Shown here one piece after another: positions 7,721 to 15,583 of a stretch of DNA of 33,552 nt. A model generated the notes under the pieces. The model had not been told where the DNA came from. It saw nothing but the letters and a program-made list of their open reading frames with translations, and did not search any database. Both the position numbers and the translations under genes were made by a program. How positions within the stretch are numbered: the stretch's first letter is position 1; every line of letters begins with the position of its first letter. The DNA is taken from contig CABSMC010000022.1 of the NCBI GenBank assembly GCA_902478715.1, positions 1 through 33,552 of the forward strand, read 5' to 3'. The DNA is from an uncultured Adlercreutzia sp. (GTDB lineage: Bacteria > Actinomycetota > Coriobacteriia > Coriobacteriales > Eggerthellaceae).

Positions 7721-8260
7721 CTATCCGAATAAACGCCCGAGGAGCCCCAGAATACCGTGCTGCGTTGGTGTATCCGACGATTCGCCTTCTTCGCATACAG
7801 CACAAGTAGGATATTGCCCAAATTCCTTGCGAAGAGCATTGCCCAGTTCCTGAAGATCGTCGTACTCGGTGTTCTCCAGCCTGAACAGCGACACAACAAA
7901 CTCGTCGCCACTTTCGCTGTCAGCGAAGACCGACTCGTTGCCGTACCCTTTGAAATGGCGCTCGACCTTTTTGTAAACGTCTGAGCCGATGCCAGTGTGG
8001 TAGCAATCACGCGCTTTGTTCCAAAGAACATAGCCTCCGGCAAAGTCACGGTCCCTCATTATCTTGATGTCATACTGGTCGTTCTGGAGATCGTATATGC
8101 GCACATCGTAGGCAGCAAGAAAAGCCTCGGCCGAAATCCATCCGTCCTGGGATTCCGCGATTGCGAGCGTCTCGGCAGCTTCTTTAGCTTCAGAGATACT
8201 GCTTGCATAACCGACAACACCCCTAATTGCAATGTCTGCAATTCCGTCGAGAAACCCCAT
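7721..8260 (-). CDS. GIY-YIG-like nuclease-fold protein (degenerate motif)
   Basis: A 179-residue protein. Residues 1-35 are a helical lead-in. Residues 75-92 contain GGYVLWN followed by CYHTGIG, then VYKKVERHF and GNESVFADSESGDEF; this spacing resembles GIY-YIG nuclease domains, in which a GIY strand, a YIG strand and an Arg helix follow one another. The second signature is imperfect (YHTG rather than YIG/YVG), so activity is uncertain. A C-terminal CAVC pair and a glycine-rich tail follow. The gene begins 12 bp after the 800-residue gene on the same strand, so the two are almost certainly one operon. Base composition is lower in GC than that of the flanking housekeeping genes. The family assignment comes from motif memory and was not searched; a plain hypothetical protein is the alternative. 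Confidence 0.7.
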   Translation of the reverse strand: MGFLDGIADIAIRGVVGYASSISEAKEAAETLAIAESQDGWISAEAFLAAYDVRIYDLQNDQYDIKIMRDRDFAGGYVLWNKARDCYHTGIGSDVYKKVERHFKGYGNESVFADSESGDEFVVSLFRLENTEYDDLQELGNALRKEFGQYPTCAVCEEGESSDTPTQHGILGLLGRLFG

Positions 8261-8272
8261 TACAGCCTAACC

Positions 8273-10675
8273 TCATTCAGCATTAGATACCGCTTTTGCC
8301 AAAGCTTGGTTGCACCTCTTGAGATATTTCAAACTTCTAGAGAGTACCTTCATCTGCTTCTTGGGATCCATCTCAGTGGCAGCCGAATCCTCGGCAGCCT
8401 CATCGACTGAATCTGTCGTGCATTCCTCGATAAGGGCGACAGAGTCCCCTGCATATCTCAGTGATTCTAGGGTTATCTCCATTTCCAATATTCTCTCGTT
8501 CAGTGAAACCTGGATCCGCTTCACTGAATCGATGGATGGGTATTTGTCCAGTAAGACGTATCGGCAATAGCAAAGCAGCTTAGACGCCTCAGCGAAGACG
8601 AAACCGTCCGCGTTCGTCATTGTTGCTATGACCCTGGATGCCCCAGTCCCGCCAATGGTGCCAAGCAGCGCTCCGCCACCTGCAATGATCGCTGTACCAC
8701 CAGCCATCCCAAGACCTCCGGCAGCCAATGCTCCGCCTCCGACAAACGCAAGGCTGGCGCTGGTCAATGCTGCGCCCGAAAGTCCCGCAACCGCCTTGCC
8801 TGCAATCAGGGGAGCAATGTAAGGAGCAAAGACAAAGGCTGCGACCGTGGCAGCTCCAGCAACTATGGCAGTGCCCACGAAGCCAACGACCCGCTTGGCC
8901 ACCTTCGCGTCAATGTCAGCACGTGCCTGCTTGAGAGCTTTGTCCATTCGCTCGAGGTCGCCCTTTGAGACGATATCCTGGGAGACGGCGAACACGTCTT
9001 GCATATAGCCGTCTTTGCACTTGAGCTTTTTGAATTCCTTGTCGCCTTCGGCGCCCAGCGGCTCGTAAGGAGCGAACAGGTTGGCCTCCAGCGCAACCAA
9101 GAAAGGCCAGGGCTTGGAGGGGTCGTCCTTCGCGCGTTTATTGAATTCTCGATAAAGTTCGTCCGGCGCAAGAAGGTATTCGGAAGCGATTAGGCCCCGT
9201 TCCTTCAAACCGAGCTCAATCGCAGTCTCCCACTCTTCCAACCAGAGCTGCTTCTCACTCTTTTTTCTTGACGACTTCGTAGCATCTATATCATCCAAGA
9301 CAATTGCCCTCTGAAGCGATTGAAGCAACCTAATCTGACTTGGGCCAAGTTCCAAGGATCCGAACTCAGCAAGAGACCTCTCATAGTCTTTTTCAGCGGA
9401 GGGTCCTCGAACAGCATCCCGTTCTTTCAGCACCTCCCTGACGTCGAGCACGCACGCAATCGCGAAGGTTCCGAGACCGACGAAATTGACCCTGACCACG
9501 AACTCCTCAAGAAACTCCTTTTTAGAGCCCCTTGACGCGATAGCGGCCCTGACTGCCGCATCCGAGAGATCGACCGCCGAGAAGACGCCGCAGGACACCG
9601 TGGACATGCGCGCGATCGCCTTGTTTCTAAAAGGAAGAAAATCTTCAGGATCTATTCGCTGCAGATCTTTCAGGCTTGCGATCTGCAATGCCTTGACCTC
9701 ATGCGCGAGTCTCCGAGCGAAATAAAACGACCTTATGAGACACTGGTTGAGGATAACGGGTATAGCCTGCCTGCCGACCTCATAGATGACGCCCAATTCT
9801 GTCCTGAAATCGAATCGCAAGGTCTTGGTAATCTTCCCGTCCTCATCCCTGGTCGCAAAGAAAGTCCCGTTGAACATCTTCGAGACAATCTCGCGAAAAA
9901 AGAGCCCCCCGTCTTCGGTTTGCTTCATTGCCGGTCGTGCGTCTTGGAAGATGGGCAGCGCAGAGAGCTGTTTGACGAGCGACAGTATAGGACCTGGAAT
10001 CCCGGTTCCTTCGCCGGGATTGCTGCTCGAACCTGCAACATCGCTCGCAATATGCATAACCCAGGAAACAGTGCCGAGCGTCACTTTCTCCCCAAAGCTC
10101 TTGCCAAGGAACTGCCTATGGGTTTTAGGCACATCTATTACTAGGAGTCGTCCAGCTGTATCAGCGCCTATAACCTTGCCTGTAAACTGAGTAAATATCG
10201 AGCAAACGAGACCGCATAAGCTGAAATGATGGGAGAAATCCCTGAGGTGGTGCTGACACCCACCTCCGAAATCAAGTGTGTTTCCGTCTGCCGCAAACTT
10301 GAACTTGTCTTCGAGATAATGGATTGCTCCCGGAAGGTCGTCTCCTTCATACCCGGCCAGCTTCGCCATCGAGATGACAAAATCGTTGACCTTGTCCGAG
10401 CCCCACTCATTCGCTCGTTCAAGGGAGAATTTTCCCACGAAGAAAGAATCGATCAGACCTGCAATAATCCCACTTGAAACAGCAATGGTGCAATCCATTT
10501 TATCCGCATGATCTAGTCTGACCTCCCATCGCGTTTCGCCCTCTATGAAGTTCTCTTTCGGAGAGGTGGACGCATTAGATGACCCCCCTGCAGCTGGCAG
10601 AAGTTTCGCCTTGGGGAATTCTATACTGAAAGTAAATCCTGTAACATCAGAGCCGATCGCCAGTGAATTGTCCAT
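8273..10675 (-). CDS. Large uncharacterised protein with His/Asp-rich N-terminus and Gly/Ala membrane-like segment
   Basis: An 800-residue protein, first gene of a two-gene operon. I cannot name its family. Residues 135-150 read DFGGGCQHHLRDFSHH, and 205-217 WVMHIASDVAGSS; the clustered His and Asp residues suggest a metal site such as that of a hydrolase, which is inference. Residues about 595-680 are an unbroken Gly/Ala-rich hydrophobic stretch (GFVGTAIVAGAATVAAFVFA onward) able to form several short membrane helices, as in some membrane-damaging effectors. The last 120 residues are charged, probably coiled-coil. No signal peptide is seen, so it is made in the cytoplasm. It starts at ATG 10675 with AGGTG 6 bases upstream. 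The gene is AT-richer than its surroundings, consistent with horizontal acquisition. Confidence 0.75.
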   Translation of the reverse strand: MDNSLAIGSDVTGFTFSIEFPKAKLLPAAGGSSNASTSPKENFIEGETRWEVRLDHADKMDCTIAVSSGIIAGLIDSFFVGKFSLERANEWGSDKVNDFVISMAKLAGYEGDDLPGAIHYLEDKFKFAADGNTLDFGGGCQHHLRDFSHHFSLCGLVCSIFTQFTGKVIGADTAGRLLVIDVPKTHRQFLGKSFGEKVTLGTVSWVMHIASDVAGSSSNPGEGTGIPGPILSLVKQLSALPIFQDARPAMKQTEDGGLFFREIVSKMFNGTFFATRDEDGKITKTLRFDFRTELGVIYEVGRQAIPVILNQCLIRSFYFARRLAHEVKALQIASLKDLQRIDPEDFLPFRNKAIARMSTVSCGVFSAVDLSDAAVRAAIASRGSKKEFLEEFVVRVNFVGLGTFAIACVLDVREVLKERDAVRGPSAEKDYERSLAEFGSLELGPSQIRLLQSLQRAIVLDDIDATKSSRKKSEKQLWLEEWETAIELGLKERGLIASEYLLAPDELYREFNKRAKDDPSKPWPFLVALEANLFAPYEPLGAEGDKEFKKLKCKDGYMQDVFAVSQDIVSKGDLERMDKALKQARADIDAKVAKRVVGFVGTAIVAGAATVAAFVFAPYIAPLIAGKAVAGLSGAALTSASLAFVGGGALAAGGLGMAGGTAIIAGGGALLGTIGGTGASRVIATMTNADGFVFAEASKLLCYCRYVLLDKYPSIDSVKRIQVSLNERILEMEITLESLRYAGDSVALIEECTTDSVDEAAEDSAATEMDPKKQMKVLSRSLKYLKRCNQALAKAVSNAE

Positions 10676-10962
10676 ATCGCACCTATCGTTAAATACATTT
10701 GCTTAGCACGTATCATAACTTCGGGACAGAAAGTGAACATCGATAGCTTATTTTATTCGACATCATCCTATGTCTCCAAAGTAAATCGATGCCTAGCATT
10801 AGTCTCGACTCGCCAGAAAGATTTTGGATCTCTTGCTTGCCGCATGCCCTTGAAGCAGCGTTGGTCGCCAGCATTCAATCTCCCCTCCTAGAACTGGCAA
10901 TGACCCCTAGGAGGAGAACACATATCTAAGCTGATCAGTTGGCCTCTCAAGAATCTGCGCGA
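10676..10962. other. AT-rich intergenic region with a possible hairpin
   Basis: A 287-bp gap upstream of the 800-residue gene and downstream of the lipoprotein gene (both minus). An 11-bp stem with one mismatch pairs 10881-10891 with 10917-10927. It could end the lipoprotein transcript but lacks a T-run. TATGAT near 10711 on the minus strand is a weak -10 candidate for the operon below. No gene is seen. Confidence 0.35.
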
Positions 10963-11757
10963 TCAATCAGCAACGGTGTAGTAATCCAAAGATACCTTTA
11001 TTTCGGCAGCGTCTACATCGCTCATTGCCTCGAACTTGACCTTCTCTCCTTTTGGCCAAGAATTGGTTCCAGCATAGGTCTCCTCTACCTTAACGCCATC
11101 CTCGTCATAGAGGGCAAGAACCAAAGAAACGTCTTCGAGATTGAGCTCAGTATCATTCTCACCGATAGCGGTGTACGTGAAGAATAAGCCTTCTTCGTCA
11201 CTCGCCTTATCGAAATTGAGTGACGAGACTAACTGCTCAACCGCATCCCTCTCAGAATCCGCCTTTTCCACCGCTTGCCCTCGGCGCAGCAAATCGTCCA
11301 AGGTTTCTTGATGCGCCTCATCCACCGTAAGCCCGTAGTTATCAACGAAATCTTTGAGCATCACCGTTCTTTCGTTGTAGAGCGAATCCCAATCATTGTA
11401 GAAGGTGTCGTCGTTAACACCCATATCTTTTGTCAGCTCTTTCGATTCCTCCAGAAGGTTAAGGTATGACAAAAACTTCTCTTGGAGTTTCGCATCCTCA
11501 AACTGGCGCGTTTTGTATGGAGTCAACTTTTCGATTTCGACGCTCACGGTCTCCGCCAACGACTCAGCCGTCGTCTCATCAACCGCATCGGCAAAATCGA
11601 ACCTTGCCTGAAGCGCTTGACTCAACGAACCGATAAACTCTTGATCGGCATATACAATTTCGTTCTCTTGAGATTCGTTCGGCTCTGAGCCCGGATGAGC
11701 GCAGCTGCAGCAAACGGCCAGACATCCGACAAAAAACAGCATGATCGCTTTTTTCAT
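10963..11757 (-). CDS. Putative lipoprotein with FxLYD-like C-terminal domain
   Basis: A 264-residue exported protein. It begins MKKAIMLFF with a hydrophobic signal segment and a cluster of cysteines (VCCSC, residues 15-19); C19, preceded by serine, is the likeliest lipidation site. A long acidic helical region follows. The C-terminal part (LEDVSLVLALYDEDGVKVEETYAG and the following KVKFEAM) resembles the FxLYD beta-sandwich domain common in Gram-positive lipoproteins. I chose ATG 11757 because AAAGGGAAAG lies just upstream; a longer frame adds 15 non-signal residues. The gene begins 31 bp after the DUF4230 gene and probably shares its transcript. It is AT-richer than typical genes of this window. 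Function unknown. Confidence 0.75.
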   Translation of the reverse strand: MKKAIMLFFVGCLAVCCSCAHPGSEPNESQENEIVYADQEFIGSLSQALQARFDFADAVDETTAESLAETVSVEIEKLTPYKTRQFEDAKLQEKFLSYLNLLEESKELTKDMGVNDDTFYNDWDSLYNERTVMLKDFVDNYGLTVDEAHQETLDDLLRRGQAVEKADSERDAVEQLVSSLNFDKASDEEGLFFTYTAIGENDTELNLEDVSLVLALYDEDGVKVEETYAGTNSWPKGEKVKFEAMSDVDAAEIKVSLDYYTVAD

Positions 11758-11788
11758 AGCTTTCCCTTTCGTATTAGAACTCGGATCA

Positions 11789-12421
11789 TTAGGCCTCAGC
11801 AAGACCGACTTCGATCGTGTAGCCTTCTGGCAGGGCGGCGCCGAGCAGGGCCTCGATGGACGAGACGGCGTTCTCCTGGGCCTCGTTGAGCACCTCGCCG
11901 CTGATGGCGGCAGCCTCCGCTTCTTGGCGCGACTCGTCGATGTACTGCGTGACGTCCTCCACGCCGATGGGGTTGAGGAAGTTGTTCTGCTCGTGCAATA
12001 CTTTGAAACTGGTCGTGTCGATGGCGTCCGATAGGATGGTCGCCTGCGGCAGCGACACCTTTACGGTCGTCCCCTCCAGCGCAACCTGAGCTTCATCCAG
12101 ATTCACGCCCGCCTTCAACTCGCCCATGTAAGTAAGAATGAAGAAGTTCTCCGAGAAGGGAATGTCGATGGTATCGAACAGCTTGCTGTTGCTCTCGACC
12201 TTCTCGACGACGGTGTAGGTCTGCGATGCAGTAGCCAGTTCGTTGATCTGCGAGATCTCGCTCATGAGAACGGCGACGTCAACATTGGGCTCCTGCTGCT
12301 TGTCCGGCGGGTTGTACGTGAGCAGCATGAAGACCGAGAAGGCGCCGATCACCAAGCCAATCGCCGCCCCGATTCCAATGAGCTTCGCCTTCTTCGAAAG
12401 GTTTGCGCGCGAACTTGCCAT
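11789..12421 (-). CDS. DUF4230-like membrane-anchored protein
   Basis: A 210-residue protein with one N-terminal membrane helix (about residues 13-37, KLIGIGAAIGLVIGAFSVFMLL) and an extracytoplasmic domain. Features such as ISQINELATASQTYTVVEK, an ILTYMGELKAGVNLDEAQV segment and KVSLPQATILSDAID are what I associate with DUF4230, a family of unknown function in which a helix precedes a mixed alpha/beta domain. ATG 12421 is preceded by GAAGGAGG at 5 bases spacing, and this decides the start over an upstream in-frame ATG at 12454. It is first in a likely two-gene operon with the lipoprotein gene and is divergent from the small XRE gene, 91 bp away. Confidence 0.75.
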   Translation of the reverse strand: MASSRANLSKKAKLIGIGAAIGLVIGAFSVFMLLTYNPPDKQQEPNVDVAVLMSEISQINELATASQTYTVVEKVESNSKLFDTIDIPFSENFFILTYMGELKAGVNLDEAQVALEGTTVKVSLPQATILSDAIDTTSFKVLHEQNNFLNPIGVEDVTQYIDESRQEAEAAAISGEVLNEAQENAVSSIEALLGAALPEGYTIEVGLAEA

Positions 12422-12512
12422 GCGGCCTCCTTCTTTCCTCGCCAGTCTCTCCATAAGCTTGTGGCTTCATATTTGAAGTCGGTTCGTTAATGGTAGCACA
12501 TATGCTTTCCCC

Positions 12513-12728
12513 ATGAACATCGAACAGAAAAGACAGGCCCTGGGAAAGCGTATCCGCGCGGTACGCGAGGAGCAGGGGCTTTCCCAAAGCCAGCTGGCCC
12601 TCATGATCGGCAGCAGCAAATCCCACATCTGGCGCATCGAGACCGGCCGGGTCGGCGTGGGCATTGACGACTTGGGCCGCATCGCCGACGCCTTGGGCTC
12701 GCCCGTGCGCGACCTGCTGACTTTTTAG
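12513..12728 (+). CDS. Small XRE-family DNA-binding protein
   Basis: A 71-residue protein made almost entirely of one Cro/CI-type helix-turn-helix: RIRAVREEQGLSQSQLALMIGSSKSHIWRIETGR followed by IDDLGRIADALG. It most likely acts as a repressor, perhaps of itself or of the divergent DUF4230-lipoprotein operon; that target is inference. No good ribosome-binding site precedes ATG 12513, but TATGCT at 12501-12506 would place the transcript start at or near the ATG, so the message may be leaderless, as is common in actinobacteria. Its stop codon overlaps the end of the convergent MerR gene by 4 bp. Confidence 0.85.
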   Translation: MNIEQKRQALGKRIRAVREEQGLSQSQLALMIGSSKSHIWRIETGRVGVGIDDLGRIADALGSPVRDLLTF

Positions 12729-13834
12729 CCGCGCTCAGAGAAGAGCTCGACCTCTCGAGCAGCTCGAGCCGCCCTCTCGAAAAACGCTCCGTCGACAGCG
12801 CTTTCTCTTTCGGGATCAATGAGCGCCATCGTCTCCTCGTCTTCCAGGGCACTCTGCAGATACCCCGCCACCGTTTCGAAAAATTCCACCATGGTATCCC
12901 ACTCGTCGCCATCGAGCTCCGCAGCCTCCGGGACGGGGTAGCCGCACGAGCGGCAGACGAAATCGACGAGGGAAACCGCCCGGTTCTCAGAGAGGGGCGA
13001 CTCCGCATCATCACCCGCTTCCGCCTCGATCATCGCCGAGAGTTCCAAGATCATCGACTTCAGCCACACGAGAAACACCGCCGACTGCAGAAAACCGGGA
13101 GTCGCCTCTCCGCCCACCTCGCCGGCGAACTCGGCCTCCTCGCTGCCATCCTCGAAGAGCGTCCAAATGCCCAGCAGGTCAAGATCGTCGATTTCGAAGA
13201 AATACGTGCAGAACCACGCCCTCAGTCGTCGCACCGTAGACTCTATATGGGCGAAGGGATCCTCGTCGTCGCCTCCCAGAAAATCGACGATGATCGCGCC
13301 CAGCTCGTCCCATAATTGCTCCAAGCCCGCATCGTCCATAGATTCCCACCGGATGGCTTTATCGGCATAGGCGGGCGAGCTCCGCACGAGCTCAGCGAAC
13401 GCGTCTACCTCGGAGGTGCCAAAGGCCAACGTTTCGAAAAGATCGTCACCGACGATCTCGGCATAGCGCGCGAACAAAATGAGGTGCTGCAGGTAGCGCT
13501 CCTGAGCACGCAATTCCTCGATGCGGTCCGCCAGAGCATCCGTCAGACTCTTCTCCCCGTCGAGAATCGGGGGCATGTCCTTGAGCTCGAAACCGTAGGA
13601 GCCCAGCACTACGATCTGTTTGAGCCGGTCGACGTCCTCGGGGCTATAGAGCTTGCGGTTGTTGGCCACGCCCTCCCCCGAGCGCCTCGGGCACAGCAGG
13701 CCCTTTTCATCGTAATGCTGGAGCGCCCTCGTCGTCACGCCCGTCAGCTTCGCCACCTGGCCCGCCGTCATGGGCCACCCGTAGTTCTCGCGTATCAGAT
13801 CGTTGCTGGTTTGCATCTTCGGTTTGCGCGGCAT
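12725..13834 (-). CDS. MerR-family transcriptional regulator with long effector domain
   Basis: A 369-residue regulator. Residues 22-90 form a MerR winged helix-turn-helix (MTAGQVAKLTGVTTRALQHY, then RKLYSPEDVDRLKQI), followed by the usual dimerisation coiled coil (ADRIEELRAQERYLQHLI). The remaining 250 or so acidic residues contain repeated Trp/Phe-rich helices and a CRSCG pair (C-X2-C) near residue 295; I do not recognise this sensor domain and cannot name its ligand. Typical MerR proteins are 120-280 residues, so the effector part is large. ATG 13834 follows GAAGGGCG. Its own promoter (13876-13906) has a MerR-type 19-bp spacer with a dyad, implying autoregulation. It lies directly downstream of the amino-acid importer operon, but no shared operator was found. 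Confidence 0.88.
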   Translation of the reverse strand: MPRKPKMQTSNDLIRENYGWPMTAGQVAKLTGVTTRALQHYDEKGLLCPRRSGEGVANNRKLYSPEDVDRLKQIVVLGSYGFELKDMPPILDGEKSLTDALADRIEELRAQERYLQHLILFARYAEIVGDDLFETLAFGTSEVDAFAELVRSSPAYADKAIRWESMDDAGLEQLWDELGAIIVDFLGGDDEDPFAHIESTVRRLRAWFCTYFFEIDDLDLLGIWTLFEDGSEEAEFAGEVGGEATPGFLQSAVFLVWLKSMILELSAMIEAEAGDDAESPLSENRAVSLVDFVCRSCGYPVPEAAELDGDEWDTMVEFFETVAGYLQSALEDEETMALIDPERESAVDGAFFERAARAAREVELFSERG

Positions 13835-13875
13835 AGTCTTCGCCCTTCGTTTCCGCCAAAGAATTTCCGCCGCAC

Positions 13876-13906
13876 AGCATAAACCTCAACCCGACGTTGA
13901 GGTCAA
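13876..13906 (-). promoter_or_regulatory. MerR-type promoter/operator of the merR-like gene
   Basis: On the minus strand TTGACC (13901-13906) and TATGCT (13876-13881) are separated by 19 bp, the stretched spacing that MerR-family activators untwist. The spacer region carries a perfect dyad, ACCTCAAC (13883-13890) and GTTGAGGT (13896-13903) with 5 bp between. Transcription would start about 35 nt before the regulator gene. The -35, dyad and -10 geometry is seen directly; binding by this regulator is inferred. Confidence 0.8.
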
Positions 13907-13919
13907 GAAGTTTTCTTCC

Positions 13920-14576
13920 CTACCGTGCGCCCTTGAGGTGGCGCTGGTAGGCGCGGACGATCTGCGACAAAGTGAAGCAGACGACGAAGTAGATGAGCGC
14001 CATCAGGGCGAAGATGGCGAAGATCTGCACCGTGGAGTTGTAGCTGTTCATGAGGATCATGCCGCGGCCCATCAGCTCCTGCAGGGCCATGGCGCCCCAC
14101 AGATACGACGTGTCCTTGATGGTGGTCACGAACTGCGAAAGCAGCGCCGGCACCATGTTGCGCAGGGCCTGGGGCAAGATGATGTACAGGTACATCTGAG
14201 GCGCCGAGAATCCCTGGGAATGGGCGGCCTCGTACTGCCCCGCCGGCACGCTCGCCAAACCGCCGCGGACGATCTCGGCCACCGAGGCCGCGGTGAACAG
14301 CGTGAAGGCGAGCACCGCCGCGGGCAAGGGCGGCAGCTGGGCTACGAAGAACGTGAACATGATCCACAGAAGCAGCGGGGTGTTCTTGAACAGCTCCACG
14401 TAGGCGATGGCGAAGCCGCGCAGCAGACGCGAGGAGGATCCGCGCATGATGGAGATGACGGCGCCGAGCACAACAGAGCAGGCGATGGCCAGCGCCGAGA
14501 TGACGAGGGTGAGCCCGAGCCCTTCCAAAAGGAAGCGGATGTTCGTCCAGGTGAGCAAAGCGGCGATGTCGCTCAT
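13920..14576 (-). CDS. Polar amino-acid ABC transporter permease (second)
   Basis: A 218-residue inner-membrane permease of the HisM/GlnP family and last gene of the importer operon. It has about five hydrophobic segments, including FLLEGLGLTLVISALAIACS and the last one near IFAIFALMALIYFVVCF. The EAA loop that docks on the ATPase is clear: AAHSQGFSAPQMYLYIILPQAL. ATG 14576 overlaps the previous stop by 4 bp (ATGA) and has GGAGG upstream; a longer frame to 14702 adds only Arg-rich out-of-frame sequence from the neighbour. It would form a heterodimer with the product of the preceding gene. Substrate is not readable from the sequence. Confidence 0.88.
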   Translation of the reverse strand: MSDIAALLTWTNIRFLLEGLGLTLVISALAIACSVVLGAVISIMRGSSSRLLRGFAIAYVELFKNTPLLLWIMFTFFVAQLPPLPAAVLAFTLFTAASVAEIVRGGLASVPAGQYEAAHSQGFSAPQMYLYIILPQALRNMVPALLSQFVTTIKDTSYLWGAMALQELMGRGMILMNSYNSTVQIFAIFALMALIYFVVCFTLSQIVRAYQRHLKGAR

Positions 14577-15583
14577 TTCTGGCCTCCTCTCCGGCCCTTG
14601 CCCTTGCGACGGCCGCCGGTGCGACCGATGGCGCCGCGCACGCGAGCGATTCCGCGACGGTTCCGCGGCGTGCGGGGCGCCACGGTGCGACGATCGGGCC
14701 ACGCCGGCGCGTCGATGCCGTAAAGCTCCGCGTACGTGAGGTAGCGGCCCTTGTCCATCACGGGAGGCACCAGCGTGCTCGTGCCCTCCACCATGGTCGT
14801 CACGCCGGCGGCCATGGCCTGGGCGGCCGCGTGCCCGGTGATGTCGTGGGTGCCCGGCGTCACCTCCAAAGCGTCGGCCGCAAGCGCCTCGGTGGCGTCG
14901 CCGGTGGCCACGTGGCGGTGGGCGCCCATGCGATGCTCAAGATACACGGCACCTCGCGAGAGCGGGAAGCAGATGGCGAAATACAGCACGGCGGCGGCCA
15001 CGTAGGCCGGCCCGTAGTAGCTCGTGTCCCCGGCGAAGGAGTTCGCGAAGTACATGAGCTCGCCGCCGGCGATGAGCGCGAGCACCGAGGTGTTCTTCAC
15101 GAGGTTGGCGGCCTGCACGGCCAGAGGCGGCAAGATGATGCGCATGGCCTGGGGCAGGATGATGAGCGTCATGGTCTGCACGGGCGAGAAGCCCTGGCTC
15201 TTGGCCGCCTCGAACTGGCCGCGGTGCACCGAGCCGATGCCGCTGCGCACCACTTCCGACATATACCCGCCATGGTAGGCGCCGATGGCGATGACGCCGA
15301 TCCAGAACGAGGCGATGGTGAGCCCGAGCAGCGGGAACACGGCGTAGAGCACGAACACCTGCAAAAGCAGCGGAATGTTCTGCACCGTCTCCACGTAGAC
15401 GCGCGTAAGCGCCCGCAGAATGCGGAAGCGCGACACGGCGAACACGCCGAAGACGAAGCCCAGAACGAGCGCGATGACGAGGGCCAGCGCCGAGATGGCC
15501 GCGGTCATGCCGAAAGCGGCCAGGATGTCGGGCCAGCGCGCGAAGAGCGCCTCCCACTTGTAGGGCGCGAATATCTCCGTCAT
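14573..15583 (-). CDS. Polar amino-acid ABC transporter permease (first), with long C-terminal extension
   Basis: A 336-residue permease. Residues 1-225 are a standard HisM-type domain: the family entry segment (ILAAFGMTAAISALALVIAL), ETVQNIPLLLQVF, and the EAA loop AAKSQGFSPVQTMTLIILPQAM. Members are usually about 220-240 residues; here roughly 110 more follow the last helix, with MVEGTSTLVPPVMDKGRYLTY and a very basic, Gly/Arg/Lys-rich end (RRKGKGRRGG). The extension is probably cytoplasmic and I do not recognise it. The gene overlaps both neighbours by 4 bp, so it is translationally coupled within the importer operon. Confidence 0.88.
   Translation of the reverse strand: MTEIFAPYKWEALFARWPDILAAFGMTAAISALALVIALVLGFVFGVFAVSRFRILRALTRVYVETVQNIPLLLQVFVLYAVFPLLGLTIASFWIGVIAIGAYHGGYMSEVVRSGIGSVHRGQFEAAKSQGFSPVQTMTLIILPQAMRIILPPLAVQAANLVKNTSVLALIAGGELMYFANSFAGDTSYYGPAYVAAAVLYFAICFPLSRGAVYLEHRMGAHRHVATGDATEALAADALEVTPGTHDITGHAAAQAMAAGVTTMVEGTSTLVPPVMDKGRYLTYAELYGIDAPAWPDRRTVAPRTPRNRRGIARVRGAIGRTGGRRKGKGRRGGQK

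Noticed and set aside
8863..9171. Small open frames within the 800-residue gene
   Set aside because: Alternate-frame shadows with no start signals.
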